Shown: positions 1 through 11,061 of the stretch, in pieces
Layout: each line of letters starts with the position of its first letter
How positions within the stretch are numbered: the first letter of the stretch is position 1
NCBI GenBank assembly: GCA_011033025.1
Contig: WFMF01000023.1
Location: forward strand, 310,001 to 374,000
Direction of reading: 5' to 3'
Length of the DNA: 64,000 bases
Source: Beroe forskalii
Taxonomy: Eukaryota > Ctenophora > Nuda > Beroida > Beroidae
The notes under the pieces: model-generated
Database searches by the model: none
The model's input: the letters and a program-made list of their open reading frames with translations, nothing else
Told to the model about the DNA's origin: nothing
Translations under genes and position numbers: made by a program

Positions 1-545
1 ATTATTATTCAGCTTCATGGTGCATAGGTCTCACAGTGCAAGAATTAGATTATCAACGATTTAAATTAAACTTTAAGTTAATGAAAAGGTAAAAAGCTAC
101 CGGATAAAATAATTTACTTCCTATTTAATGGGTACTCACAGCTAGGTAGTCTGATATTGCGGGGGTAACAACACAAAAGAGCTTATAGAAATGACAAGGC
201 TTTTGTGATAGGATAGTGAACATTGTGGTAAAATTCGTTCGGAATCATACACCGAAATATTTGCAAAATTTGAATAAATTGGGTGATATTTTGTCATTCC
301 TATTAGCCCATCAAACGAGATTTAGACTTCGGATCTGTTTAACGAACGATAACAGACAGTCTATCAAAATGTGCTGTAAAGGCACATGTTGGTGAGTGAG
401 TGCTCATGAGAGAGACCGTTACCCTGGTAACCTAATCATGGTTCACATGGTAACACGAGGATACTGCGTGGTTACCATGGTAACCATGACTGGGAGACCA
501 TGATGACGTCATGAGTGATCACCGTCTCGTGTGGTGCTCTCTTAC
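1..545. other. RBM25 intron with X-box-like palindromes
   Basis: No coding exon is seen here. It lies 3' of the last visible RBM25 exon on the minus strand and is taken as intron. At 418-490 there are repeated GGTAACC-type palindromes, including TTACCATGGTAACC near 470, which fits the RFX X-box consensus. Confidence 0.5.
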
Positions 546-2768
546 CTTGTAGGTTGCCCTAAAACTCCGAATTTCCCTGTCTACCAGGCTTTCCCTTTCC
601 GCGTCCAGGTTAACGCTGCTGTCTTGAGTCTGAAATGACAGAAATCCTATAACTGTTGGCAGTGTTTGGATCCAGTACTAGAGATATATACACAGTGAAG
701 TAGATGTTTGAAATGGTACCCGGAAGAATAGATTTCCATTTCATAAACTCAAGCAGTGAGTGACTTGAAATTAAGAGAAATATCTATCTAAATTTGGGAT
801 GATTACAAGATGTGAGTTGAAACAAATTTCTCACAGAACAAGTTCTCACAGAATTCACAAAATGCTATAAATCCTGCAAAATAGATATCAAAACATGAAA
901 CAAATCCTAACTCCCGCTCTCACCTCGCCCTCAACAGTCTGCCCCGTGATTCTCTTGAGAGCTTTGTCTGCGAGCTGATTGGTAGCAGAACCAGGATCAT
1001 CGTCCACCTTCAGAAAGAGGTCTTTGTTGGCGTTTATCATTGCGTTGATCTCCTTCGTCACATGGCCGTCCTCTTTCTGAAATTAAGCAGGGTGAGGGTC
1101 GATAGTGACTATAGTGAGAAAGTTGGTGTGGGAGAAAGACTATCGCTTACATGCCCTGCTACATTCTTAATTTTCAATTTGTAGGGTGTGGAGTGTAGTT
1201 AGGCGTGGTATCTAATCAGGACCTTAAAAATGAGAAAGTGAATGCCAGTTGGAATGGGAGAATCGTTGTGAGGTGACTTTTGCTGGTTACTGATTAGTAG
1301 GTATCAAAGTGTAGCCTGTCAAGTGTGGAGTGTATGGGTAGAACTCATAAGAACTGATTACCTTAGTTCTCTCATCAAGTGCTGTGTCATTGTCAGGAAG
1401 CTTGAGCTTGCTCCTCTTCTTTTTGATGTGAGCATCAAGGAGATCCTTAGTCTTCTGATCAACCTTCACAAGAATATTTTACAGAATGAAAATAACATGT
1501 TGTATTTAGCGTTTTTATATTATATAGCAGCCGATAAACAGATTATCTCGTATTCTATCATCGAGATTTGGTTTGCAAGTGTTCCATACACCCTTAAGTA
1601 CAAACCATCAATTAATGCTTGCCATCCAAGTTTGTGTATATGAAAATAACTATGTATAAATATTTTCTCTTGTGGGGCATCACATCTGAATACCACAGAT
1701 CTGAATTGATCTGGCACCTAATAAGATAATTGATGAAGAATAAATGACATACCTTCACAAGAAGAGCCTTTCCAGCTATTTCCAGATCTTTGAGTATTCT
1801 AAGAGCTCGTAGTGTTGCTTCAGGATCTCTGTATTCACAGAAACCAAATGCTAGAAAATGTATAGGCATGAAGCAACTCAAACATTAATTAAATGATTTG
1901 AAATTCAGTTAGCAATAGTAAGAGAAGTAAACTTAACAAAGCATCAGGTTTGCAATTTAGCATAATTCCCATAGTTTAACCAAGACAAACCTTGCATTTT
2001 CCCTGATGCATCTTGAACTCTTTTCCACGAGACAATGGGTCCACATTTCTGAAAAATTGGAAATTATCATTCTTATTATCATTTCTAAAACCCTTAGTTA
2101 GCTTTACAAACAACAACATTTATTCATAATCAAGTGACACAAAAAATCGAATAGTAAAGGCAAAAACAGTACTCTTAATTATTCACTGACATTATGACTG
2201 AATTAGAACCAACTGATCATTAAAATCTGATGTACTTAGTAATACCAATAAGATGTCACTCTGTAGGTAACTCTGTAGGAACAAACATGAGTGTAACTAG
2301 TAACTACTTACAATAAGGACTTGCTTAATGAGATTATCTGGCACTCTTTCACTGATGTTTCCAATGAACACAGTTGTAGTTGGTTGTCCAGGTATAGGTT
2401 GCACTACACCAGGGTTGCTGTTGTGACTATTGAAATGGGGTTGCTGAAATAATAAGGTTCCATTAAGTTGTCAATGATTAAATCATCTGAATAGTATACT
2501 TTACAGATGAAAAAATATTTTAACGAAACAGATGAGCTCAACACATCTCAATGATTGGTAGCTTTTGAAATTTTGCAGCACTATTTCCTTAATAACTCAT
2601 TCATCTAAGTAATTAAAGAATGATATAAAAAGTCACCCTTTGGCGGTGATGCTGTGTCTGAAAAGCAACCACTGGCTGGAGTCCAATAGGAATGCCAATG
2701 TTTCCCATATGTATAGGCATAGGCAGAGTTGTGGGAGCTCTGATGATAATGTGGGGCTGAAATGCCAT
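546..2768 (-). CDS. RBM25: RBM25-like splicing factor, N-terminal part (7 exons, 3' end outside window)
   Basis: RBM25 is a nuclear U1-snRNP-associated regulator of alternative splicing. Exons in transcription order: 2768-2637, 2443-2312, 2048-1991, 1850-1753, 1463-1362, 1076-924, 629-546. All have GT-AG borders and compatible phases, giving 253 codons without a stop. The start at 2768 is chosen because MAFQPH resembles the family N-terminus (MSFPPH). A proline/isoleucine-rich leader (1-66) is followed by an RRM (about 67-141) with RNP2 VFIGNI at 69-74 and RNP1 FGFCEY at 109-114, then the family-typical LLVKVDQKTK and a charged linker ending SLVDREIRSFRATYK. The family RE/RD-rich region and C-terminal PWI domain must lie beyond position 1. 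Family identity is firm from motif order; exon edges are read by eye. The intron at 1464-1752 is bounded by a 13-bp direct repeat. Confidence 0.9.
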
Positions 2769-2865
2769 TGCCTATGGAAGAAAGTTTGGGTACTAATTAA
2801 GATTATAAGATTGTTTCACTAATCTTTGTTTCACTAGAAAAGGGCATATGTCTTAGGTGAATGTA

Positions 2866-3083
2866 TAGTACATTGGTCGATTGAAAGAAATTGGTTGATT
2901 GATCAGCTTCATTTGATTGACTGAGGTGTTTTACACAAAAAAATATTTGAGCAAGTAGGGAAACAACTATAACATTGCTTATTCAACCATGATTCAAGTC
3001 ATTTGGGGCCAGCAAAACACATCAGTTGTTCAAATGGAGTTGATTGATCAACCAATTCCATTTGATCAACCGATGTACTATTC
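2866..3083. mobile_element. MITE-like element with ~50-bp imperfect terminal inverted repeats
   Basis: The left end reads TAGTACATTGGTCGATT and continues to about 2920. The right end (about 3030-3083) is its imperfect reverse complement, ending CAACCGATGTACTA. Both arms carry TTGGTTGAT-type words. There is no ORF. Length (~218 bp) and structure fit a non-autonomous DNA transposon; target duplication is at most TA. Confidence 0.6.
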
Positions 3084-4385
3084 ATGGGCCTTATAATTTT
3101 TGCCAATTTTTGGGAACTGACCTATTCGTCCCTGCCCAAATTCAGTGATCAAAATAAGTCCCATCACTGATATGACTGCTCAGGCCAATCCAGTCAATTG
3201 GGGACAGACCAAAAACAAAAAGAATGACAAACAGAATTTAAAACATTGCCTATTATTGTCATTTGTCTGAAATTAGCATCCATACTTTGCACATTAGGAC
3301 CAAAAGACCAATTTATCAACCAATTTCTTAAATATGGTAGCAGGATCCAAATCAGTGACACCATGAGATTTAAAAGATGTTGATTACAGATACCTTGCTG
3401 TTGCTGTTTTAGAATAAGGACGCAGCAATATGCACCCTTTCTCCTACTATTGTCTGTCATATAGAATGGGGAATCCCATTTTTCTATGTCTCATCTGGCC
3501 CAGTCTGATTTGCCTCAAATTTCCTTGTCCCAGTTGTCCCTGTCCCAATCCAATATGAGAGGATTTCATCCTACTATTTTGGAAGGCAGTAGGCACAAAT
3601 TTGGGAAATGAGTTAGGCAGGACGGCCAGGATGTGTAGCAACATTTTAATGGTCTTGAGTCAAATTACCTTCAAGATTGCATGGGCGCATGGTTAGGTCT
3701 GAGAGCAAAAATTGGGCCTAAAAACTGATATTCAATGAAAAATCGGATAAAAAGTGGCCACAACAAGTACACACCAAAGTGAAATTTGCACTGGCCTATA
3801 ATAGCCACAATTTTGGAGATCGCAAACCCCTTCTGCCATGCCCACACTAAAAATGATGGGCAATGAAGGCTGAAGCTAGGCTAGTGGAAGACTGGAAAAA
3901 GTCCACAATTTTTTTTTCAATTCAAAGATAATATCCATTCGATTTACAAGGTATAAGGTATATACGGTTTTACAGAAGTCATGAAAAGGGATTTCCTTCG
4001 TAATTTGAAGGGAAATAGGACAAGCAAAGTTGTTAGAAGCATTGTATATTGCAAAGCTATAAAACTATGTTGTTGATGCTTGGAAACTTTTAATTTATCA
4101 TCAACATTTAATTTCAACCATCTGAAGTTGGTTTTAAGAATTACAATACTGTCAATACAGACTACAATATCGTGCAACACGAGCCCAAGAATCGCAGGCA
4201 CCGTATCAGCTTCACAAAATTGCCAACAACCAAGCTTCTTATTTCAAAAATAACTTGGCAATTTTTATACATTTTTTCTTGAAAATTTCAGGATTGGTGG
4301 CCAGATGCACGGAAGCAGGAAGGGGCCAGGCAACGTTTGGCAATGGATTGGTATATAAGCGGATTTTGAGAGAAATAAAATGGTA
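3084..4385. other. Intergenic, no gene seen
   Basis: AT-rich sequence with short open frames only and no convincing exon. A stretch at 3520-3560 carries repeated TGTCCC words, which recur at 10560-10960. I see no RNA gene. Confidence 0.4.
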
Positions 4386-4626
4386 TCTCTCCCATATAAA
4401 CGGCTCTGAGTGACGTCACAGATCTAAACGTCAATTTTTCTGTATCCTAAACCTAACCATAGCCCTAACCAAAACCCTAACCTTAATCCTAACCCTAACC
4501 CTAACAAATCCTGACCCTAATCCTGACCCTAACCGTAGTCCTTAAAGCGCTAGGTGCGCTTTATAATTATATTTTTCTGAGTGACGTCATTGTCATAGAT
4601 AATGAAGGCTCCCGTTTATATGGGAG
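4386..4626. mobile_element. TIR element carrying CCCTAA telomere-like repeats
   Basis: The 16-bp inverted repeat TCTCCCATATAAACGG (4388-4403) pairs perfectly with 4611-4626. Inside each end sits GAGTGACGTCA, so the two ends are related over about 35 bp. The interior at 4440-4540 is a degenerate run of CCTAACCCTAACC. Related sequence recurs at 7440-7960. The telomere-like repeat therefore appears to be element cargo rather than a chromosome end. Confidence 0.6.
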
Positions 4627-4825
4627 ACGTATATAAACATCAAAACAATCAATTCATACATATTCCAACCAAAAGTAATGTCAAGCTTGTTAGGCCATAA
4701 TTTGTCGGACGCGCGCGCTTCACGCGCGCCCCACCATGCACCAGAGTTGCTCTAACCAGATCCCTAGTTTTACGCGCGCGCCGCGCCTTGCTCCAAACCA
4801 GGGCTCTATTTCTGGCGAACAGTTA

Positions 4826-4863
4826 GGACATTTGGCACCAGTCTAGACTGGTGCCAAATGTCC
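4826..4863. repeat. Perfect 38-bp palindrome
   Basis: GGACATTTGGCACCAGTCT is followed directly by its exact reverse complement with no spacer. It lies in a GC-rich patch (4690-4900) with CGCGCGC runs. Confidence 0.85.
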
Positions 4864-4929
4864 GAAACGCCGCGCACTGTGAGTCCGATTCAGTAAAAAA
4901 CCCTGCGAAACCGCCAATTCTTCGGCACT

Positions 4930-6950
4930 GGATAAGCTTGAGTGTAAACTAATGTTATGTAGTTATGTATTGTGCAGTGTATTGTGCTGTGTATTGGCAG
5001 TGTGTTGTGCAGTGTATTGCTATTTGCTCCCAGTCCCTCTGTCTGCTGTCGAGCCATGTTTAAACATTAAATTGCTTTGTGAAAAACATGTTTTCATCAT
5101 ATCAATACCAGTTTGCTCTTTCCTTACTTCCTTACCTGTCATCAATCGAGATATCATTTTATCATGTCATTTAATCATTTATGAGTGGTCGAGTAGCTCG
5201 GATTAATTCTACTCTTACTTTCATTCGACAGTTCTATCCTGTAATTATTGATTGTGATATTATATCTTGTATGTTGATGCCTAACCCAAATTATAATGCT
5301 TCCTTGTCGAGCCATATTTACAGTGTTTTAATATTTAACTTAAAACATTAAATTGCTTTGTGATATTCCTATTTTGACTTTGTGATAAATAGTTCATGTT
5401 TTCATGCTATCAATATCAGCTTGCTCTTTCCTTATACCTGTCATCAATCGAGACATCATCGTTTCATGATCAGCTAACTGGCATGAAGTCATTGTCAACC
5501 CTTAGTACTTTCATTGCCATCGGGCAGTTTTATTGCTGTGATATGTGTAACATTTCTTGATGCCTTCTATGCATAACCCAAATTATTACACTTTCTCTGT
5601 CGAGCCATGTTCAAACTTTTAAACATAAAATTGCATTAATGTGTTTCATGCTATCAATATCAGTTTACTCTTTTCTTACCTACCATCATTCGAGATGTAA
5701 TTTTATCTGCCATGTGTGAGTTATGAGTAGCTTTGATTGATCCAACCCTCATGACTTTCATTCAACTGTTTTATCCTGTTATTATTTGTGAAATCTTACA
5801 TGCACCAACCCAAATGTTTAAACAATACCTAAATTGCTCTGTTAAATTAAATAGTTACTAAGTTATATTGTGATAAGTAACATGTTTTCTTGCTGCTTGC
5901 TAATATTATGCATATTAGTTGGCCCTCTCCCACCATCAATTGAGATATCATTTTATCATGCCTTAATGTGATTGTGAGTAGCTCAAGCTGGGATTAACTC
6001 AACTGTTTGTTATTTCTTGATGCCTATTGTAGGCATAACTCAATTGATTATTACTCTATTTCACTTCCTCTGTCGAGCCATTGCTTTGTGATATTGTTAT
6101 GTGATAAATAATGTGCATTCATGCTATCCATATCAACATCAGTTTGCTCTTTCTTTACCAACCATCAATCGAGATATCATTTTATATGCCTTGTGGGCAA
6201 CTAAGATTAATTCAACCCTTTCTTCCAGTTTCATTATTTCTTGATGCCTATGCATAACCCAAATTATAACACTTCCTCTGTCGAGCTATGTTTAAACTTT
6301 TAAACATTTAATTGCTTTGTATTGTGATGAATAACTTGTTTTCATGCTATCAATATCAGTTTGCTCTTCGAGATGTTATTTTATCTGCCATGTGTGAGTA
6401 GCTGGGATTAATTCAACCCTCATGACTTTCATTCAACTGTTTTATCCTGTAATTAAGTAATTAGGCATTTGTGATATTTTGAATTGCACGACCCAAATTA
6501 TAATGCTTCCTCTGTCGAACCATGTTTAAACATTAAATTGCTCTGTTATATTAGTATATTGTGATTTGTGATGAATTAGTGTTTTCATGCAGCTTGCTAA
6601 CATATCAGTTTTCTCTCCTACCTACCATCAATCGATATATTTTGTCATACCTAATTGTTATAACGGGTCTGGGATTGACACAACTCTTTCTTTGATCGGA
6701 TAATTTTATTGCTGTAGGTACTGTATTATTTGATGCCTTGTAGGTATGCATGGCCCAATTATTTATTACTCTAAATTGCACTTCCTCTGTCGAGCCATTG
6801 CTTTGTGATATTGTGATAAATATCGTGTTTTCATACTATCCATAATATACCTACTCATATAATTTTAGCATATAAAATATATAAATAAATATATAAATTA
6901 GCAGTTTGCTCTTTCCTTTATACCAACAATCGTCAATCAATCGAGATATC
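4930..6950. repeat. Degenerate ~230-290-bp tandem satellite, left block
   Basis: Recurrent blocks appear in fixed order: GTCGAGCCATGTTTAAAC, then TTGCTTTGTGATA, CATGCTATCAATATCAG, TTTGCTCTTTCC, CATCAATCGAGATATCAT, GTAGCTGGGATTAATTC and TTATTTCTTGATGCC. GTCGAGCCAT-type words start near 5049, 5309, 5600, 6072, 6282, 6515 and 6791. Copies differ by indels, so the array is old. No coding function is seen. Confidence 0.75.
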
Positions 6951-8996
6951 ATCAGCGCTGATCGGCGCTGATCGAGTGCTGGTCGGCGCCGATCAAGCGC
7001 TGCTAGGCGCCGATCGGTGGTACCGCCGATCGGCGCTGATCGGCGCTGATCGGCGCCGATGGGAAATCGGCATCTTTTCATCGGCGGTCGTAGTGCTGAT
7101 CGGCGCTGATCGCCGATCAGCGCCGATCAGCGCCGAGATCGGCGCCGATCAGCGCCGGCCAGCCCCGATCGCGCCGACGGCGCCGATCTGTTTTCGATCG
7201 GCGCCGATCATCGCCGATAAAAACACCTGTATAAGGGAAGCTGTCTGGTGCATTTTATTCCAGATTTCCCCGTGATTTTCCCATCGGCGCCAATCGGCGC
7301 TGATCGGCGCCGATCGGCGCCGATGGGGAATTTTTTTAAAATTTCAAGCTTGGACAAGAAAATGAGATATCCGCAGATTTTATCGCATTTGACCGACTCT
7401 AACGATCAGGATTATGTTATGGTTTGTAATTATATATGTTTTATATGCTTGGACGTCATTGTCATACTCCCGTTTACATGGGAGGCCGACCTTATTAACT
7501 TAAAATGTAAGAATACCTGATGATTTCAAATAAAAAGACATACAATGGACGCAGAACGGAAACACTGTAGTGATGAATGATTTTTGCACGTGTTGCTTTG
7601 CACGTGTAACCATAGTAACGGCGGGTAGTACAAGTAATAGTATTGTTTAGATGGAGCCGATTTTAGCGTTCGCACTTTTACAGAAAAAACTTTTAAACAA
7701 GCGCTATCCCCGGGCACCTCTCGGACTCCGAACGGACTTCGGCGGACTTCAGCGGTCTCCGCCAAAATTTTTGGTATCTGTCCCATAACTCCGGCCGAGT
7801 GACGCCAGATCAACACCTCAATCTTTTATGAGTTTATGTATCCTAAACTTATTTTTGCCCTAACCATAACCATAACTCAATCCTGGCCCTAAACCTAACA
7901 AATGCTGACCCTAATCCTGATCCTTTAGCCCCAACACTTTTTGGGTTAGGGTAAATTTGGGCTAGGGTTTGTGTTTGGGTTTGGGTTTGGGTTAGGGTGA
8001 GGTTTGGGTTCCGCTAGGGGTTGAGTTTGGGTCAGGGTTTTACAGGGTTTGGGTTCGGGTTTGCTATTTTTGGGTTAGGTTTGGTTTGGTTTAGTTTGGG
8101 TTGGATTTGGGTTGTTTGGGTTAGTTTTTGGTTTAGGAATTGGTTTAGGGTTTGGGTGATTGGGTGACGGTTTGGGAGTTTAGTTACGGTTTCAGGGGTT
8201 GAGAGTTAACTCTTTATCAAACCCTAACCCAAAATCTATCCCGAACCCTAACCCAAACCTTAACCCAAACACTAACCAAAACCCTAACCCTAACCCAAAA
8301 CCTTAAAGCCCAAACCCGAACCCAAACCCTAACCAAAACCCTAACCAAACTCAACCCCTAACTGAACCCTAACCAAAACCCAAACCCAAACCCAAGCCCA
8401 AACCCAAACCCAAACCCTAACCCAAACCCTAGCCCAAACCCTAACCCTAACCCAAAAAGTGTTGGGGGCTAAAGGATCGATGATGAGGGTCAGCATTTGT
8501 TAGGTTTAGGGCCAGGATTGAGGTTATGGGTATGGTTAGGGCAAAAATAAGGTTTAGGATACATAAACTCATAAAGATTGAGGTGCCGATCGGCGCCGAT
8601 CAGCGCCGATCGGCGCCGATGGGAAAATCACGGGGAAATCTGGAATAAAATGCACCAGACAGCTTCCCTTATACAGGTGTTTTTATCGGCGCTGATCGGC
8701 GCCGATCGGGGGCAGATCGGCGCCGTCGGCGCCGATCGGGGGCTGGCCGGCGCTGATCGGCGCCGATCGGCGCTGATCGGCGCTGATCGGCGCTGATCGG
8801 CGCCGATCAGCGCCTACGACCGCCGATGAAAAGATGCCGATTTCCCATCGGCGCCGATCGGCGCCGATCAGCGCCGATCGGCGGTACCACTGACGTCAGC
8901 CGGCGCTGATCGGCGCCGACCAGCGCCGATCAGCGCCGATCAGCGCTGATCGGCGCCGGACGGGCGCCGATCGGCGCCGAGTCGGCGATTTTGCAA
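6951..8996. mobile_element. Long-inverted-repeat (foldback) element with GATC/GGCGCC arms
   Basis: The left arm (about 6951-7330) and right arm (about 8580-8990) are inverted copies. Shared landmarks are ACACCTGTATAAGGGAAGC (7224 onward), which is inverted near 8660, and GATGGGAAATCGGCATC (7057 onward), inverted near 8835. Much of each arm is a 10-bp-period array of GATCGGCGCC and variants; both GATC and GGCGCC are themselves palindromes. The element interrupts the satellite in adjacent blocks. No transposase frame is seen; the short open frames are translations of the repeat. The exact ends are uncertain. Confidence 0.7.
7780..8590. repeat. Inverted CCCTAA/TTAGGG core of the foldback element
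   Basis: About 7800-7960 (with AACACCTCAATCTTTTATG and CCCTAACCATAACC) is repeated inverted at about 8440-8585. Between them degenerate GGGTTTGGGTTAGGG runs (7935-8200) face CCCTAACCCAAACC runs (8215-8455), meeting near 8205. The left side holds an additional ~450 bp (7331-7780) with no inverted partner. Confidence 0.7.
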
Positions 8997-8999
8997 TGT

Positions 9000-9460
9000 G
9001 GTCATTTGCCGTTATTTCTTGATGCTATTATATGCATATAACCCAAATTATTACCTTTCCTCTGTCGAGCCATGTTTAAACTTTTAAACATTGCACTACT
9101 AATGTGATATTGTGATGAATAACGTGTTCTAAGTTTCTATGCAATCAATGTCAGTTTGCTCTTTCCTTATACAAACCATCATTCGAGTATAATTTTATCT
9201 CAATCTGTCATGGCTTAGTAGGTTCTGGGATTAATTCTACCCTGACTTTCGTTCGATAGTTTTGATAAGCATTATTTAGTGATATTTTGTAGGCATGGTT
9301 ACATACTACATAGTTTGCTCTTTCTTACCTATCTACCATTAATATATCAATAATCGAGCTATTATTTTACCATGCCATATTGTATGAGTAGCTGGGATTA
9401 ATTCAACCGGCTGACTTTCCGTCAATAGTTTTGTCCTTTTTATCATTTGGTGTTATGTAG
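9000..9460. repeat. Degenerate satellite, right block
   Basis: Same block order as 4930-6950: TTATTTCTTGATGC at 9012, GTCGAGCCATGTTTAAAC at 9065, TCAGTTTGCTCTTTCC near 9150, and GTAGCTGGGATTAATTC near 9388. It continues the array interrupted by the foldback element. Confidence 0.7.
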
Positions 9461-9602
9461 GTACTTTAGACGCGTCAAACGAACTTGCAGAAAATATCAC
9501 GCCGTGCGACAGCGCAGCTTGATACGTTTAAATGATTCATCGTGCGAGGCGAAGCTGAGCACTCTAAATCATTTCTGCAGTGAGGAAGAGCGTCTAAAAT
9601 AT

Positions 9603-10028
9603 TACCCTATTGGCCTTTATTTAACCGGCCCTTATTAAGGACAAAAATGACTTTGAGTTTTTGTCCAAAGGGCCAGTTAAAAAAGGTCGGTTGAAGTGGG
9701 GACGGTCAAATTAAAGGCCAGTTAATTTAGGTCAAATGAAACTTTTATGACTTGCCTTATACAGTGTTAAATTGTCTTGAATGGCATTATGTAACACCTA
9801 AATCATCATATCAGACCGGGATTTGGGTCTTTCGGCGCAATTTATTAAGTATAAATGGGTTTTAATGATCATTTTAGAGCATAAAATCCTTGATCTGGCG
9901 ACCACTATGAAAAATTTGTCCAAGGGGCCGGCTAAAACGGTTCAAAAATGATTCAATTTTTGTCCACAGGGCCGGTTAAAAAAAGGGTCGGTTAAAAAAA
10001 GGCCGGCTAAATAAAGGCCAATAAGGTA
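9603..10028. mobile_element. ~425-bp MITE-like element
   Basis: The ends are inverted: CCTATTGGCCTTTATTTAAC at 9606 and its near reverse complement at 10001-10026 (one or two mismatches). The interior repeats GGCCGGTTAAAAAAGG-like words and TTTTTGTCCAAAGGG on both sides. There is no ORF. It is immediately preceded by an imperfect hairpin (9469-9598) with GACGC and TTGCAGAAAAT-type arms. Confidence 0.6.
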
Positions 10029-10096
10029 TAGTAAAACGGACCAAGAAAAACTTTCATTTTTGAGCTTTTAAAGTTATCGTTTTTTTGTTTTTTTTT

Positions 10097-10125
10097 TATG
10101 ACCAAAAACTGTTTTTTGGTCATAA
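10097..10125. repeat. Short hairpin
   Basis: TATGACCAAAAA and TTTTTTGGTCATA pair around a 3-4-base loop in an A/T-rich context. Function is unknown. Confidence 0.55.
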
Positions 10126-10129
10126 CTCC

Positions 10130-11060
10130 GCTTCTGGAGCTCAAAATCTAAACTTTACTGCTTTCATTAAGCTCTAAATATCCTGGTACTTACACAAACA
10201 TTATCTACCTACTCATAATATACCTACACACAGTCTGTATTGTGGAATTTTAGCTGTGTATGCTAACCCTTTCATTTTTTGACAGTGTCGGTATGTAATC
10301 TTGTAATATAGAGTTACATAACGAATATTAGTGTGAATTTATACATACCTAACGAAAAAGTGTGAAGTGGAATTGGGAATATATTTCACAGCACAACCAC
10401 AATGTCAATATATATTTTAAACCTTTTTTATATATGAAGAACCGTCTTGGTTGTGCTAAGGGACAGCACTTAGTCAATCATGAAGACTGTTGGCAAGGCC
10501 ACCCACTTAAGAGAATAAAAATATATACAGAGAAAATGGAACAAATGGGGCTCAAAAAGTGAATGCAGACTGGGACAATTGGGACAAATGAGACAGAGAA
10601 GAATGGGACTCTAAAAGTGAATTGGGACAGGGAAAAATGGAACATTTGGGAAAATTGAGACAAAAGCGACAAAGACAACTGGGGCTAAAATTATTGTGTT
10701 TCTGAGCAGCAGTTAACGTAGTGTTTTTTGTCTCAAAGCCTGTTACATAGCGGCACTGCAAACAAACACAATTAAATGTACTATGGCCCTACTATTCAGT
10801 ATAGTAGTATGAATATAACTTGGATCAATGTGAAAAATGATAATTAACTGATTTTTCGACTGTATGTTTGTCCCAATTGTCCGAAATGTCCCAGTTGCCC
10901 CAAGTGTCCCAAGAACCAGTCCCAAAAGCAAATTGGGACGGGATCACAATTGGGACAGTGGCACTCTCCTCATTATTCACCGAAGTCTAACATGAAATCT
11001 CGCTCAGTGTTAGCTATTGTCCGAGAACGGGAGAAAGCTATCGACATCAAAGAACGCCGA
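10130..11060. other. Intergenic with TGGGACA-type repeats
   Basis: 10560-10680 carries GGGACA words (e.g. TGGGACAATTGGGACAAATG), and 10865-10960 carries the reverse-complement TGTCCC words. The two clusters face each other and may be ends of one degenerate repeat. No gene is supported. Confidence 0.4.
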
Positions 11061-11061
11061 C

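Noticed and set aside
7860..8450. True telomere or chromosome end
   Set aside because: The TTAGGG-like runs are degenerate, occur in both orientations around a centre, and are bounded by repeated element sequence.
6851..8796. Arg/Ala/Asp-rich open frames (both strands)
   Set aside because: They are translations of the 10-bp GATC/GGCGCC repeat, open in several frames because of its composition.
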